From contig JAEWQX010000104.1 in assembly GCA_023399035.1 (NCBI GenBank), positions 1 to 12,405 of the forward strand: a stretch of DNA of 12,405 nucleotides, written 5' to 3'. Positions 5,502 to 12,370 of the stretch are shown piece by piece (position 1 is the first letter of the stretch; each line of letters starts with the position of its first letter). This DNA comes from Bacillota bacterium (GTDB taxonomy: Bacteria; Bacillota; Clostridia; Clostridiales; Clostridiaceae). A program made the translations under genes and the position numbers. Below the pieces are notes generated by a model. The model ran no database searches. It had not been told where the DNA came from and saw nothing but the letters and a program-made list of their open reading frames with translations.

Positions 5502-7178
5502 ATGAATAGTATATTAATGATTTTGCAAATAGTTGTCTTAGTTATGATGGTATATGTTTTATCAACATCAGGAAATAGAAATACAAAACATAAAAATATA
5601 GCTATTGATAAAGAGAATACTAAGGAAATGACACACCTTAATAATTTAAGGCAAATTTCATTATCAGTCCCATTAACTGAAAAGAGCAGGCCATCAAGTT
5701 TTGATGAAATAATTGGTCAGGAAAAGGGGATAAAAGCTCTTAAAGCTGCTTTATGTGGTCCTAACCCTCAACATGTAATAATATATGGTCCTCCAGGAGT
5801 AGGAAAGACAGCCGCTGCAAGGCTTGTTTTAGAAGAAGCAAAGAAAGTTTCATTATCACCTTTTAAAGAAAAGGCTAAGTTTGTAGAATTAGATGCAACA
5901 ACTTTAAGGTTTGATGAAAGGGGGATAGCAGATCCCTTAATAGGTTCAGTTCATGACCCAATTTATCAAGGTGCTGGAAATTTCGGTATAGCAGGTATAC
6001 CACAGCCTAAACCAGGAGCTGTAACAAAGGCTCATGGAGGAATTTTATTTTTAGATGAAATAGGTGAGCTTCATCCTATAGAATTAAACAAACTACTAAA
6101 AGTTCTTGAAGATAGAAAAGTATTTTTTGATAGCTCATATTATAGTTCTGAAGATCCTAATATGCCAAGGTATGTTAAAGAAGTATTTGAAAATGGTCTT
6201 CCTGCTGATTTTAGATTAATAGGTGCAACAACAAGATCTCCAGATGAAATAATGCCAGCAATACGATCAAGATGTGTTGAAATATTTTTCAGGGCATTAC
6301 TACCTGATGAGATTAAGAAAATAGCAAGGAATTCAGTTGAAAAGGTTGGACTTCAGATAGAAGATACAGCTTTAGATGAAGTTAGCAATTACTGTACAAA
6401 TGGAAGAGAAGTAATAAATTTAATTCAGCTTGCATCTGGAATAGCAATAAATGAAGATAGATATACAATTAGTCTTGACGATATTAAGTGGGTACTAGAA
6501 AATGGTCAGTATACAAGAATTATAAGCAACAATATACCTCATGAATCCAAAGTGGGTGTGGTAAATGGATTGGCAGTGTATGGGGCAAATATAGGTATGC
6601 TTATGCCTCTTGAAGTAAGCTGTAAACAGGTATATAAGCGAAGAGGAGAAGTAAAAGTAACAGGCATAGTAGAAGAAGAAGAAATTACAACTAATAATAA
6701 GAAAATAAAAATGAAGAGTACAGCTTATTCATCAGTCCAGAATGTATTGACTGTATTAGACAATCTATTTGACCTTAATACAGATAAATATGATATTCAT
6801 GTAAATATACCTGGAGGCATGCCTGTAGATGGTCCATCAGCAGGGATAAGCATAGCAACAGCAATATACAGTGCTATAACTAAAAAGAAAGTTAATAGGT
6901 TTGTAGCAATGACAGGAGAAATAAGCTTATTAGGACTTGTTAAACCTATTGGAGGAGTTAAAGCGAAGATTTCAGCTGCAGTTAAAGGTGGAGCTAATAA
7001 AGTAATAATACCACAGGATAATTATGATGAGTCTTTAGAAGAAATTGAAGGAATAAAAATCTGCCCTGTTTCTCATTTCAAAGAAGTTATCAGCATTGCA
7101 TTAGAAGAAGGTGAAAGTACAGTTAAAAATAGTAAGGAAATTTTATCAGCTAAAGGGAACAATATGATTGAAACATAG
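5502..7178 (+). CDS. lonB: LonB, membrane-anchored Lon-type ATP-dependent protease
   Basis: This is a Lon-family protease that lacks the large N-terminal substrate domain of LonA. Residues 4-21 (ILMILQIVVLVMMVYVLS) form one membrane segment that anchors the enzyme. The AAA+ module follows, with Walker A GPPGVGKT at 96-103 and Walker B ILFLDEIGEL at 181-190. The S16 protease domain carries the Ser/Lys dyad: Ser446 in PVDGPSAGIS and Lys489 in PIGGVKAKISAA, 43 residues apart as in other Lon proteases. The length of 558 residues agrees with Bacillus-type LonB. ATG 5502 is the only usable start, since an in-frame TGA lies at 5484; it has no adjacent SD (see the hairpin element). In Bacillus subtilis lonB is expressed in the forespore; the same use here is plausible but not shown. 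A terminator follows, separating it from lonA. Confidence 0.95.
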   Translation: MNSILMILQIVVLVMMVYVLSTSGNRNTKHKNIAIDKENTKEMTHLNNLRQISLSVPLTEKSRPSSFDEIIGQEKGIKALKAALCGPNPQHVIIYGPPGVGKTAAARLVLEEAKKVSLSPFKEKAKFVELDATTLRFDERGIADPLIGSVHDPIYQGAGNFGIAGIPQPKPGAVTKAHGGILFLDEIGELHPIELNKLLKVLEDRKVFFDSSYYSSEDPNMPRYVKEVFENGLPADFRLIGATTRSPDEIMPAIRSRCVEIFFRALLPDEIKKIARNSVEKVGLQIEDTALDEVSNYCTNGREVINLIQLASGIAINEDRYTISLDDIKWVLENGQYTRIISNNIPHESKVGVVNGLAVYGANIGMLMPLEVSCKQVYKRRGEVKVTGIVEEEEITTNNKKIKMKSTAYSSVQNVLTVLDNLFDLNTDKYDIHVNIPGGMPVDGPSAGISIATAIYSAITKKKVNRFVAMTGEISLLGLVKPIGGVKAKISAAVKGGANKVIIPQDNYDESLEEIEGIKICPVSHFKEVISIALEEGESTVKNSKEILSAKGNNMIET

Positions 7179-7240
7179 AATAAGACTGTATTTCTAAAAA
7201 TTTAATTTGTAAAAATATAATAATTAGTTTAATATAGTAT

Positions 7241-7292
7241 AAAGGGCGTGAATAGTAAGATAGAGTTCTTAAAATTCACACCTTTTCTATTT
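7241..7292 (+). terminator. Probable terminator after lonB
   Basis: AAAGG and GTGAAT (7241-7245, 7248-7253) pair with ATTCAC and CCTTT (7274-7279, 7281-7285), with a small GC/A internal bulge. The loop is 20 nt, and the tail is TCTATTT. The long loop makes it less certain than the others. Confidence 0.5.
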
Positions 7293-7311
7293 AAGAGTTT
7301 TTATAGAGCAA

Positions 7312-7340
7312 TTGAAAAAATATTGGATTATGTGTATACT
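7312..7340 (+). promoter_or_regulatory. SigA promoter of lonA-engB
   Basis: TTGAAA (7312-7317), a 17-nt spacer, then TATACT (7335-7340). Transcription would begin near 7347, giving a leader of about 48 nt. A perfect TATAAT at 7361-7366 lacks a -35 box and is probably incidental. No CIRCE or CtsR site is seen. Confidence 0.6.
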
Positions 7341-7377
7341 AGTTAAGTCAAAATAAATAATATAATGTGATTGATGT

Positions 7378-7384
7378 GGGGGGG
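7378..7384 (+). promoter_or_regulatory. Poly-G (G7) Shine-Dalgarno of lonA
   Basis: Seven consecutive G residues stand 10 nt before the lonA ATG where an AGGAGG-type site is expected. They can pair with the 3' end of 16S rRNA using a G-U wobble. A G7 run is rare in DNA this AT-rich. Confidence 0.6.
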
Positions 7385-7394
7385 AAATAGTATC

Positions 7395-9722
7395 ATGAAA
7401 AAGTTATATACAATTCCGCTAATTCCATTAAGAGGATTGACTGTTTTTCCTAAAGTAGTAGTACATTTTGATGTTGGTAGAAAGAGGTCTACTGCAGCTA
7501 TTGAACAAGCTATGTTAGATAACCAAGAGATTTTTCTTGTGGGACAGAAGGATTTATTAGTCGAAGAGCCAACTAGAGATGAAGTATATTCTGTTGGTGT
7601 AATATGTAAGATAAAGCAGATTCTTAAGATGTCTGAGAATACTATCAGAGTTCTTGTAGAAGGTGTAGAGAGAGCAAAAATAGTTGAATATATAGATGAT
7701 GATGAATATATAAAAGCTTCAGTTGAAAAGGTTCGTTCAAAGAAGAGCAAAAGTGCAGAACTTGAAGCATATATCAAGCTTATAGATAAGGAATTTATGA
7801 AGCTTTTAAAGTTGACTGATGATGGTTACAGTGAAGTTGCAAAATCAATCGAGCCATTAGAAAGCCCGGTTGAGTACTTAGACATGGTTGCTTCATATGC
7901 TATCACAGAAGAAGAAGTGAAACAGGAAGTATTAGAATGTCTCGATATTATTGAAAGAGCTGAGCTTATCTTAGAAAGAATAAAAAGAGAAGTTTCAGTA
8001 GCTAAGATACAAAAGGATATTACAGCAAAAGTAAAAAGCAAGGTATCTAAAGAGCAAAAAGAGTATTACTTAAGGGAACAATTAAAAGCTATTCAGGAAG
8101 AATTAGGTGAAGATGATTCTGAAAAGAATGAAATAGCTAAATACGAAGAAAAGATTGAAAAAACAAGGTTATCTAAGGAAGCAAAAGAAAAGCTTACTTA
8201 TGAACTTGGAAGATTAAAAAATATGAGTGCTTCATCGGCAGAGGCTAATGTGGTAAAAACTTATTTAGACTGGGCATTAGATATTCCTTGGGGAAAATAT
8301 TCAAAGGAAAGCATTGATGTAATAAAAGCCAGAGATATATTAAATAAGGAACACTATGGACTTGATGATGTAAAAGACAGAATAATTGAGTACTTAGCTG
8401 TAAAGCAGATAAGCAAATCTCAAAAAGGGCCTATATTATGCTTGGTTGGGCCTCCAGGTGTAGGTAAAACATCCATAGCCAGATCTATAGCTAATGCTAT
8501 GAATAGAAAATATACAAGAATTTCGTTAGGTGGCATGAAGGATGAGTCTGAAATAAGAGGTCATAGAAGAACTTATGTAGGAGCAATACCGGGAAGAATA
8601 ACTTATGCATTAAAGGATGCTAAGACTATGAATCCATTGATATTATTCGATGAAATAGATAAGATAAGCTCGAGTTATAAGGGAGATCCATCAGATGCAT
8701 TGTTAGAAATCTTAGATAGTGAACAAAATAAAGATTTCAGAGACAGCTATTTAGAGCTTCAATTAAACTTATCTAAGGTAATGTTTATTGCTACTGCAAA
8801 TACTTTAGAAACTATTCCAAAACCTTTATTAGACAGAATGGAAGTTATAGAGGTTTCAGGATATACTTATGAAGAAAAGTTCAATATAGCAAAAGAACAT
8901 TTAATTCCTAAAATCTTTAAAGATTTAGATATTCCTATGGATAATATAAAAATAGAAGATGATTCTATAAGAGCTGTAATAGAAGGATATACAAGGGAAT
9001 CAGGTGTACGTGGACTTGAAAGAAAGCTGACATCTCTTGTTAGAAAAGTTCTTGCAGATATGCTTAAAGAAGGAATGAAGGAATATGTTGTAGACACAGA
9101 TTCTATTGAAAAACTTCTTGGAAAGAGAATATTCAGCATAGATGAAATTGATAAGTTTGATAAAGTTGGAGTAGTTAATGGTATGGCATGGACTGCATAT
9201 GGAGGAGATACACTTCCTATAGAAGCAACAGCAATGAGAGGAAGCGGTAAACTACAGTTGACAGGAAAGCTTGGAGATGTAATGCAGGAATCTGCTAAGA
9301 CTGCATACAGCTATGTAAGAGCAAATGCAAGTAAATTTGGTATTGACGAATCATTCTATAAAGAAAAGGATATTCACATACATGCTCCAGAAGGTGCAGT
9401 TCCAAAGGATGGTCCATCAGCAGGTGTAACAATGGTAACAGCACTTGTATCTGCATTATCAGGCAGAAAAGTTAAGCATAATGTTGCAATGACAGGTGAA
9501 GTGACATTGACAGGAAGAGTCCTTCCAATAGGCGGATTGAAAGAAAAATCTTTAGCAGCATTCAGAGCTGGAGTGGACACTATAATAATTCCAAAAGAAA
9601 ATGAGAAAGATATAGATAAGATACCAAACTCAATAAGAAGAAGTTTGAATATCATTTCTGCTAAAGAAGTAAATGAAGTATTAAAGAATGCGTTAATTGG
9701 AGAGGATACTAATGAGAATTAA
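7395..9722 (+). CDS. lonA: LonA, ATP-dependent Lon protease
   Basis: Cytosolic Lon degrades misfolded and selected regulatory proteins. The N-terminal LAN domain (from IPLIPLRGLTVFPKVVVHFD, residues 7-26) spans about 200 residues and is followed by a helical region with YYLREQLKAIQEELGE at 224-239. AAA+ motifs are Walker A GPPGVGKT at 352-359 and Walker B LILFDEID at 415-422. The protease domain has Ser675 in PKDGPSAGVT and Lys718 in PIGGLKEKSLAA, the normal 43-residue separation. The length of 775 residues is normal. ATG 7395 begins MKKLYTIPLIPLRGL as Lon proteins do; the in-frame TTG 7371 is upstream of the ribosome binding site. That site is an unusual run of seven G at 7378-7384, 10 nt before ATG. 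The stop codon overlaps engB by 11 nt, so both are one operon. Confidence 0.98.
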   Translation: MKKLYTIPLIPLRGLTVFPKVVVHFDVGRKRSTAAIEQAMLDNQEIFLVGQKDLLVEEPTRDEVYSVGVICKIKQILKMSENTIRVLVEGVERAKIVEYIDDDEYIKASVEKVRSKKSKSAELEAYIKLIDKEFMKLLKLTDDGYSEVAKSIEPLESPVEYLDMVASYAITEEEVKQEVLECLDIIERAELILERIKREVSVAKIQKDITAKVKSKVSKEQKEYYLREQLKAIQEELGEDDSEKNEIAKYEEKIEKTRLSKEAKEKLTYELGRLKNMSASSAEANVVKTYLDWALDIPWGKYSKESIDVIKARDILNKEHYGLDDVKDRIIEYLAVKQISKSQKGPILCLVGPPGVGKTSIARSIANAMNRKYTRISLGGMKDESEIRGHRRTYVGAIPGRITYALKDAKTMNPLILFDEIDKISSSYKGDPSDALLEILDSEQNKDFRDSYLELQLNLSKVMFIATANTLETIPKPLLDRMEVIEVSGYTYEEKFNIAKEHLIPKIFKDLDIPMDNIKIEDDSIRAVIEGYTRESGVRGLERKLTSLVRKVLADMLKEGMKEYVVDTDSIEKLLGKRIFSIDEIDKFDKVGVVNGMAWTAYGGDTLPIEATAMRGSGKLQLTGKLGDVMQESAKTAYSYVRANASKFGIDESFYKEKDIHIHAPEGAVPKDGPSAGVTMVTALVSALSGRKVKHNVAMTGEVTLTGRVLPIGGLKEKSLAAFRAGVDTIIIPKENEKDIDKIPNSIRRSLNIISAKEVNEVLKNALIGEDTNEN

Positions 9723-10308
9723 ACAATCAGAATTTATCATATCAGCTGTAAGAAGAAATCAATACCCTACAGATAACAGAGTTGAAATAGCCTTTGTAGG
9801 AAGATCGAATGTAGGTAAGAGTTCAATAATAAATTCAATAACTAATAGAAAAAAACTGGCAAAGGTAAGTTCTACTCCTGGTAAGACAAGATTAGTTAAT
9901 TTCTTTTTAATCAATAATGATTTTTATCTTGTTGACTTACCTGGATATGGATATGCAAAAGTTTCTAAGTCTGAAAAAGAGAGTTGGGGAAAGACTATTG
10001 AAATGTATCTTACAGGAAGAGATGTGCTTAAGAGAATAGTCCTTCTTGTTGATTCAAGACATAAGCCTACTGCTGATGACGTAATGATGTATGATTGGGC
10101 TAAGCATTTCGGATATGATGTTGTCGTTGTAGCAACTAAAAGTGATAAGCTTAAAAATTCTGAATTTAAAAAGAACGAAAAAATTATAAAGGAAGCTTTA
10201 AAGTTAAAAGAAGAAGATAAGTTTTATTTCTTCTCATCACTTAATAAAAAAGGAATTGAAACACTTATAGATAATTTATTTTTAGAATTTGCAACAGATA
10301 TAGACTAA
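9712..10308 (+). CDS. engB: EngB/YsxC/YihA ribosome-biogenesis GTPase
   Basis: This small GTPase acts in a late step of 50S subunit assembly and is essential in several bacteria. All G motifs are present: G1 GRSNVGKS at 30-37, the G2 region TPGKTR at 55-60, G3 DLPGYG at 75-80, G4 TKSD at 142-145, and G5 FSS at 174-176. The length of 198 residues is typical. The start ATG 9712 follows GGAGAGG (9699-9705) by 6 nt and gives MRIKQSEFIISAVRRNQYP, the usual family N-terminus; an in-frame TTG at 9697 lies before the ribosome binding site. The gene begins inside the end of lonA (11-nt overlap), which suggests coupled translation. The lonA-engB pair is conserved in Firmicutes. A very strong terminator follows, so the operon ends here. 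Confidence 0.97.
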   Translation: MRIKQSEFIISAVRRNQYPTDNRVEIAFVGRSNVGKSSIINSITNRKKLAKVSSTPGKTRLVNFFLINNDFYLVDLPGYGYAKVSKSEKESWGKTIEMYLTGRDVLKRIVLLVDSRHKPTADDVMMYDWAKHFGYDVVVVATKSDKLKNSEFKKNEKIIKEALKLKEEDKFYFFSSLNKKGIETLIDNLFLEFATDID

Positions 10309-10320
10309 TAAATAATAGAA

Positions 10321-10358
10321 ACAGCGAAAAGATCAGCAGATCTTTTCGCTGTTTTTTT
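10321..10358 (+). terminator. Strong intrinsic terminator after engB
   Basis: ACAGCGAAAAGATC (10321-10334) and GATCTTTTCGCTGT (10339-10352) form a perfect 14-bp stem with an AGCA loop, followed by a run of T to 10358. It is the best terminator in the window. Confidence 0.95.
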
Positions 10359-10583
10359 ATGCATAAATTTATTAACAGTAGTAGATTAAAATAGAATGAT
10401 TTAAAAACTAAAAATAATAGAAAAGAGTGAAGGCAGAAGTAGCAATTTGTTTTGATAATCATAAATAAAAAAATCTTTGATTTTCAACAGAAATTCTGAG
10501 TTTTTGCTTCATATATACTAACTAAGCAGGATGGATGAGCCAGTTTTTCACGCATTTAATTCTAAATATATATGGAGAAAAAA
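10359..10583 (+). other. Intergenic region without a recognisable gene
   Basis: This stretch between the engB terminator and the Cys-rich cluster is AT-rich and shows no convincing gene on either strand. A TATACT at 10514-10519 lacks a -35 partner; TTTTCA-N16-TATATA (10545-10572) is a poor promoter candidate. The promoter of the Cys-rich cluster should lie here, and the lack of a good SigA match allows for a sporulation sigma factor, though I found no clear site of that kind either. Confidence 0.4.
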
Positions 10584-10670
10584 ATGTGTCAAAATTTAAT
10601 AGGAGGAATAGTATATAGTATGAAAAAGAAAAAAATATTTCCAAGGAGGAATAAATATGGAGATGAATGA
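10584..10670 (+). CDS. Possible 28-residue leader peptide upstream of the Cys-rich cluster
   Basis: ATG 10584 is preceded by GGAG (10574-10577) with a 6-nt spacing. It opens a frame of 28 codons whose product has a short hydrophobic start (NLIGGIVY) and then a strongly basic stretch (KKKKIFPRRNK). It ends at TGA 10668-10670, 14 nt inside the next gene, and it covers that gene's ribosome binding site at 10643-10649. Internal ATG 10620 in the same frame has AGGAGG 13 nt before it. Translation across the downstream SD would affect the expression of the Cys-rich protein. It may equally be a chance frame in AT-rich DNA; no homologue comes to mind. Confidence 0.25.
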   Translation: MCQNLIGGIVYSMKKKKIFPRRNKYGDE

Positions 10671-11175
10671 TATCCTTAACGGCTTAAGTTCATGCGAAGA
10701 AACTACTAGTAGCGATTCTTCTTGCACATCAGATAACTGTTGTGGAGGCCAAAATATGGGACAACCAGGAATCGGATTAGGACCATTAGGTTTAGGTGGT
10801 GGATTAGGCAATGGATTTGGTTGTGGATTTGGTTGTTGGATTTGGATTTTATTAATATTATTCTATAGCTGCAGTGGAAGTGGTTTCCTAGGTGGATATA
10901 ATAATAACAACTGTTGCGGATGCTGTAACAATTCTTGCTGTAACTCATGCTGCAATAATTCATGTTGCAACAACAGAAACAATAATTACGGAGGATTATT
11001 TGGAGGATTATTCGGAAATTGTACTGCTTATCTATTCTTATTAGTAATACTATTCCTTTGCAATAGTAATTTTAATGGTATAGGTTTAGGTGGTTTAGGT
11101 GCTCTTGCAGGCCAATATGGTGGTCTAGGAGGATACGGTGCTAATTTAAATGCTAGTGGCAATTACAGTTGCTAG
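10657..11175 (+). CDS. Cys/Gly/Asn-rich hydrophobic low-complexity protein, 172 residues
   Basis: I do not recognise a named family. The protein has 20 cysteines. Order of regions: an acidic Ser/Cys N-terminus (1-30), a Gly/Leu stretch (37-59), a short hydrophobic segment (60-71, CWIWILLILFYS), an Asn/Cys cluster of CC pairs separated by N/S (82-110, such as NNSCCNSCCNNSCC), the block YGGLFGGLFG (111-120), a second hydrophobic segment (123-135), and a Gly/Leu/Tyr tail ending in SC. It has no signal peptide and no enzymatic motif. AAGGAGG (10643-10649) lies 7 nt before ATG. It shares the pattern Cys cluster, NNNYGG, LFG, hydrophobic segment with the next gene, which suggests a common origin. 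Cys-rich, insoluble proteins of this style occur in spore coats and exosporia of clostridia; that role is an inference. Confidence 0.8.
   Translation: MEMNDILNGLSSCEETTSSDSSCTSDNCCGGQNMGQPGIGLGPLGLGGGLGNGFGCGFGCWIWILLILFYSCSGSGFLGGYNNNNCCGCCNNSCCNSCCNNSCCNNRNNNYGGLFGGLFGNCTAYLFLLVILFLCNSNFNGIGLGGLGALAGQYGGLGGYGANLNASGNYSC
10990..11013 (+). repeat. 12-bp tandem duplication inside the Cys-rich gene
   Basis: GGAGGATTATTT (10990-11001) is repeated as GGAGGATTATTC (11002-11013). The copies encode GGLF twice and keep the frame, a sign of growth by short in-frame duplication. Confidence 0.7.
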
Positions 11176-11204
11176 TTCTGAATTTTTAGGAAGGAGAGGT
11201 AATT

Positions 11205-11537
11205 ATGTCTAAAAAGAAGGATAAATGTTGTTGCGAAAAAAAATGCCAATGTGAGAGGAAACATGATAACTGCTGCTGTCAACAATGTTGTTGTTCACCA
11301 TGTTGCTGTGAAACTTGTTGCTGTTGTGAAAATAATAATAACAATTATGGTGGAAATGGATTATTTGGTTTCAATGGATGTGCTGCAGTAGCACCTATCA
11401 TATTTTTATTAATCGCATGTGGAGCAGGACTATTGAATTGTAGTTCATCGTTCTTGATTATCTTACTATTTATATTATTTGGCGGATGCTTTATGGGCAA
11501 TTGTAACGGCTCATCAGGAAATAGCTGTTGCTGCTAA
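11205..11537 (+). CDS. Extremely Cys-rich hydrophobic protein, 110 residues (26 Cys)
   Basis: I do not recognise a named family. Cysteine makes up 26 of 110 residues. Residues 8-41 hold 18 of them, mostly in CCC or CCCC runs (KCCCEKKCQC, CCCQQCCCSPCCCETCCCC). Then comes NNNNNYGGNGLFG (43-55), two hydrophobic segments (about 60-77 and 82-94), and a final CCC. There is no signal peptide. AAGGAGAGG (11191-11199) precedes ATG at good spacing, and the gene begins only 29 nt after the preceding gene, so both are probably one operon. The shared NNNYGG-LFG block and hydrophobic tail tie it to that gene. Dense CCC runs could cross-link by disulphides or bind metal. A spore-surface structural role fits this composition but is not shown; metal sequestration is an alternative. 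Confidence 0.8.
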   Translation: MSKKKDKCCCEKKCQCERKHDNCCCQQCCCSPCCCETCCCCENNNNNYGGNGLFGFNGCAAVAPIIFLLIACGAGLLNCSSSFLIILLFILFGGCFMGNCNGSSGNSCCC

Positions 11538-11546
11538 AATAGTGGA

Positions 11547-11567
11547 TGGAGGGTTTTATACCCTCCA
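11547..11567 (+). other. GC-rich hairpin after the 110-residue protein gene, no T tract
   Basis: TGGAGGGT (11547-11554) and ACCCTCCA (11560-11567) form a perfect 8-bp stem with a TTTAT loop. A run of A, not T, follows on the plus strand, and the minus strand has no T run after it either. It therefore does not look like a normal intrinsic terminator. It may stabilise or process the mRNA between this gene and the next. Confidence 0.5.
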
Positions 11568-11588
11568 AAAAAATGATTAAAAACATAA

Positions 11589-11616
11589 ACAATTTAAATG
11601 GTTTGTACATATAGTG
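11589..11616 (+). promoter_or_regulatory. Possible sigma-K-like promoter before the Asn-rich protein gene
   Basis: AC (11589-11590), a 17-nt spacer, then CATATAGTG (11608-11616), against the Bacillus mother-cell sigma-K pattern AC-N16/17-CATANNNTA. One of the conserved -10 positions differs. The motif is short and such matches arise by chance in AT-rich DNA. Confidence 0.25.
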
Positions 11617-11647
11617 GTAATAGGTAATAATATTGGGAGGATAGCTC

Positions 11648-12241
11648 ATGGCTAAGCATAGACGAAGGGAACAGGAACCTTCAGTAAATGAAAATATGAA
11701 TCGTAATATGATGAATGCTAACAATAATCCATTTGGAATAGATCCAATGCAGCTTTTAGGATTGCTGGGCGGAAATTTTGATATGAGGAATATGAACAAT
11801 ATGTTGGCATCAATGAACACTAATGGTTTTAATTTAAATAATTTAGGGCCATTGGCTCAAATGGCAGGATTGAATTTAGATAATAATTTTGCTAATCTGA
11901 ATAATAATAATTTGAATAGAAATAATAATTTAAATATGAATAATAATCCAAATGTGAATTCAGATATGCAAAATATGTCAGCTAATAACATGAACAAAAA
12001 TGAAGCAAATTCGCAAAAGCGTGATGATGCAGCGGATAAAAGAAATAATTCAGTAAAAGTAAGCCACCAGGAAGAAAAAAGACATGACAGATCATCTAAT
12101 GAAGGTATAGTTCAGGAAAAAAATAAGTTGGCTGATGAGAATTTAGAGTTTTTAATGTCATTGAGAAGTTTTGTACATCAGAGTAAAGTACCATTTATTG
12201 ATAAAATAATAGATGGTTATAAAAAAGGTTTATTTAAATAG
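11648..12241 (+). CDS. Asn/Met-rich low-complexity protein, 197 residues, unknown function
   Basis: I do not recognise a named family. The start ATG follows GGGAGG (11635-11640) by 7 nt. The N-terminus is basic (MAKHRRREQE). Residues 14-120 are dominated by Asn (about 46 of 197 residues in the whole protein), Met and Leu, with short segments such as DPMQLLGLLGGNFD and LGPLAQMAGL that may be amphipathic helices. Residues 122-165 are charged and probably disordered. The last 35 residues (from ENLEFLMSLRSFVHQSKVPF to YKKGLFK) look like a small folded helical domain and are the best part for a homology search. There is no cysteine, unlike its two neighbours, and no membrane segment. It is 110 nt after the 26-Cys gene, with a hairpin between, and is closed by a terminator. 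Its composition resembles spore-coat-associated proteins, but this is only a resemblance. Confidence 0.8.
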   Translation: MAKHRRREQEPSVNENMNRNMMNANNNPFGIDPMQLLGLLGGNFDMRNMNNMLASMNTNGFNLNNLGPLAQMAGLNLDNNFANLNNNNLNRNNNLNMNNNPNVNSDMQNMSANNMNKNEANSQKRDDAADKRNNSVKVSHQEEKRHDRSSNEGIVQEKNKLADENLEFLMSLRSFVHQSKVPFIDKIIDGYKKGLFK

Positions 12242-12300
12242 AAATTAAATTAAAAAAATATGTATATAAATTGATTTATTGTCAATACTATAAATGTAAT

Positions 12301-12351
12301 GGAGAAAGCATTCTCCTACAAACTTAATAAAATACTGATATTTTATTAAGT
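12301..12351 (+). other. Two perfect hairpins in the 3' untranslated region
   Basis: GGAGAA/TTCTCC (12301-12316, loop AGCA) is followed by ACTTAATAAAATA/TATTTTATTAAGT (12322-12334 with 12339-12351, loop CTGA). Neither is followed by a T tract on the plus strand; a C-rich tract (C6, AT, C5 at 12354-12366) comes next. They may protect the 3' end of the transcript. Confidence 0.45.
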
Positions 12352-12370
12352 AACCCCCCATCCCCCTTTT

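Noticed and set aside
7371..7394. TTG 7371 or ATG 7374 as the lonA start
   Set aside because: The ribosome binding site lies downstream of them, and MKKLYTIPLIPLRG is the normal start of Lon.
7343..7777. Minus-strand frame of 144 codons across the lonA start
   Set aside because: Shadow of lonA; it contains the antisense of the lonA leader and has no recognisable motifs.
9697..9711. TTG 9697 as the engB start
   Set aside because: It overlaps the ribosome binding site; ATG 9712 gives the usual family N-terminus.
10882..10990. Coding minisatellite with regular units in the Asn/Cys region
   Set aside because: The NNSCC units vary in length and codons; only the 12-bp pair at 10990-11013 is a true tandem repeat.
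11491..11820. Minus-strand frame of 109 codons across the junction of the last two genes
   Set aside because: No ribosome binding site or motif; it lies opposite two well-supported genes.
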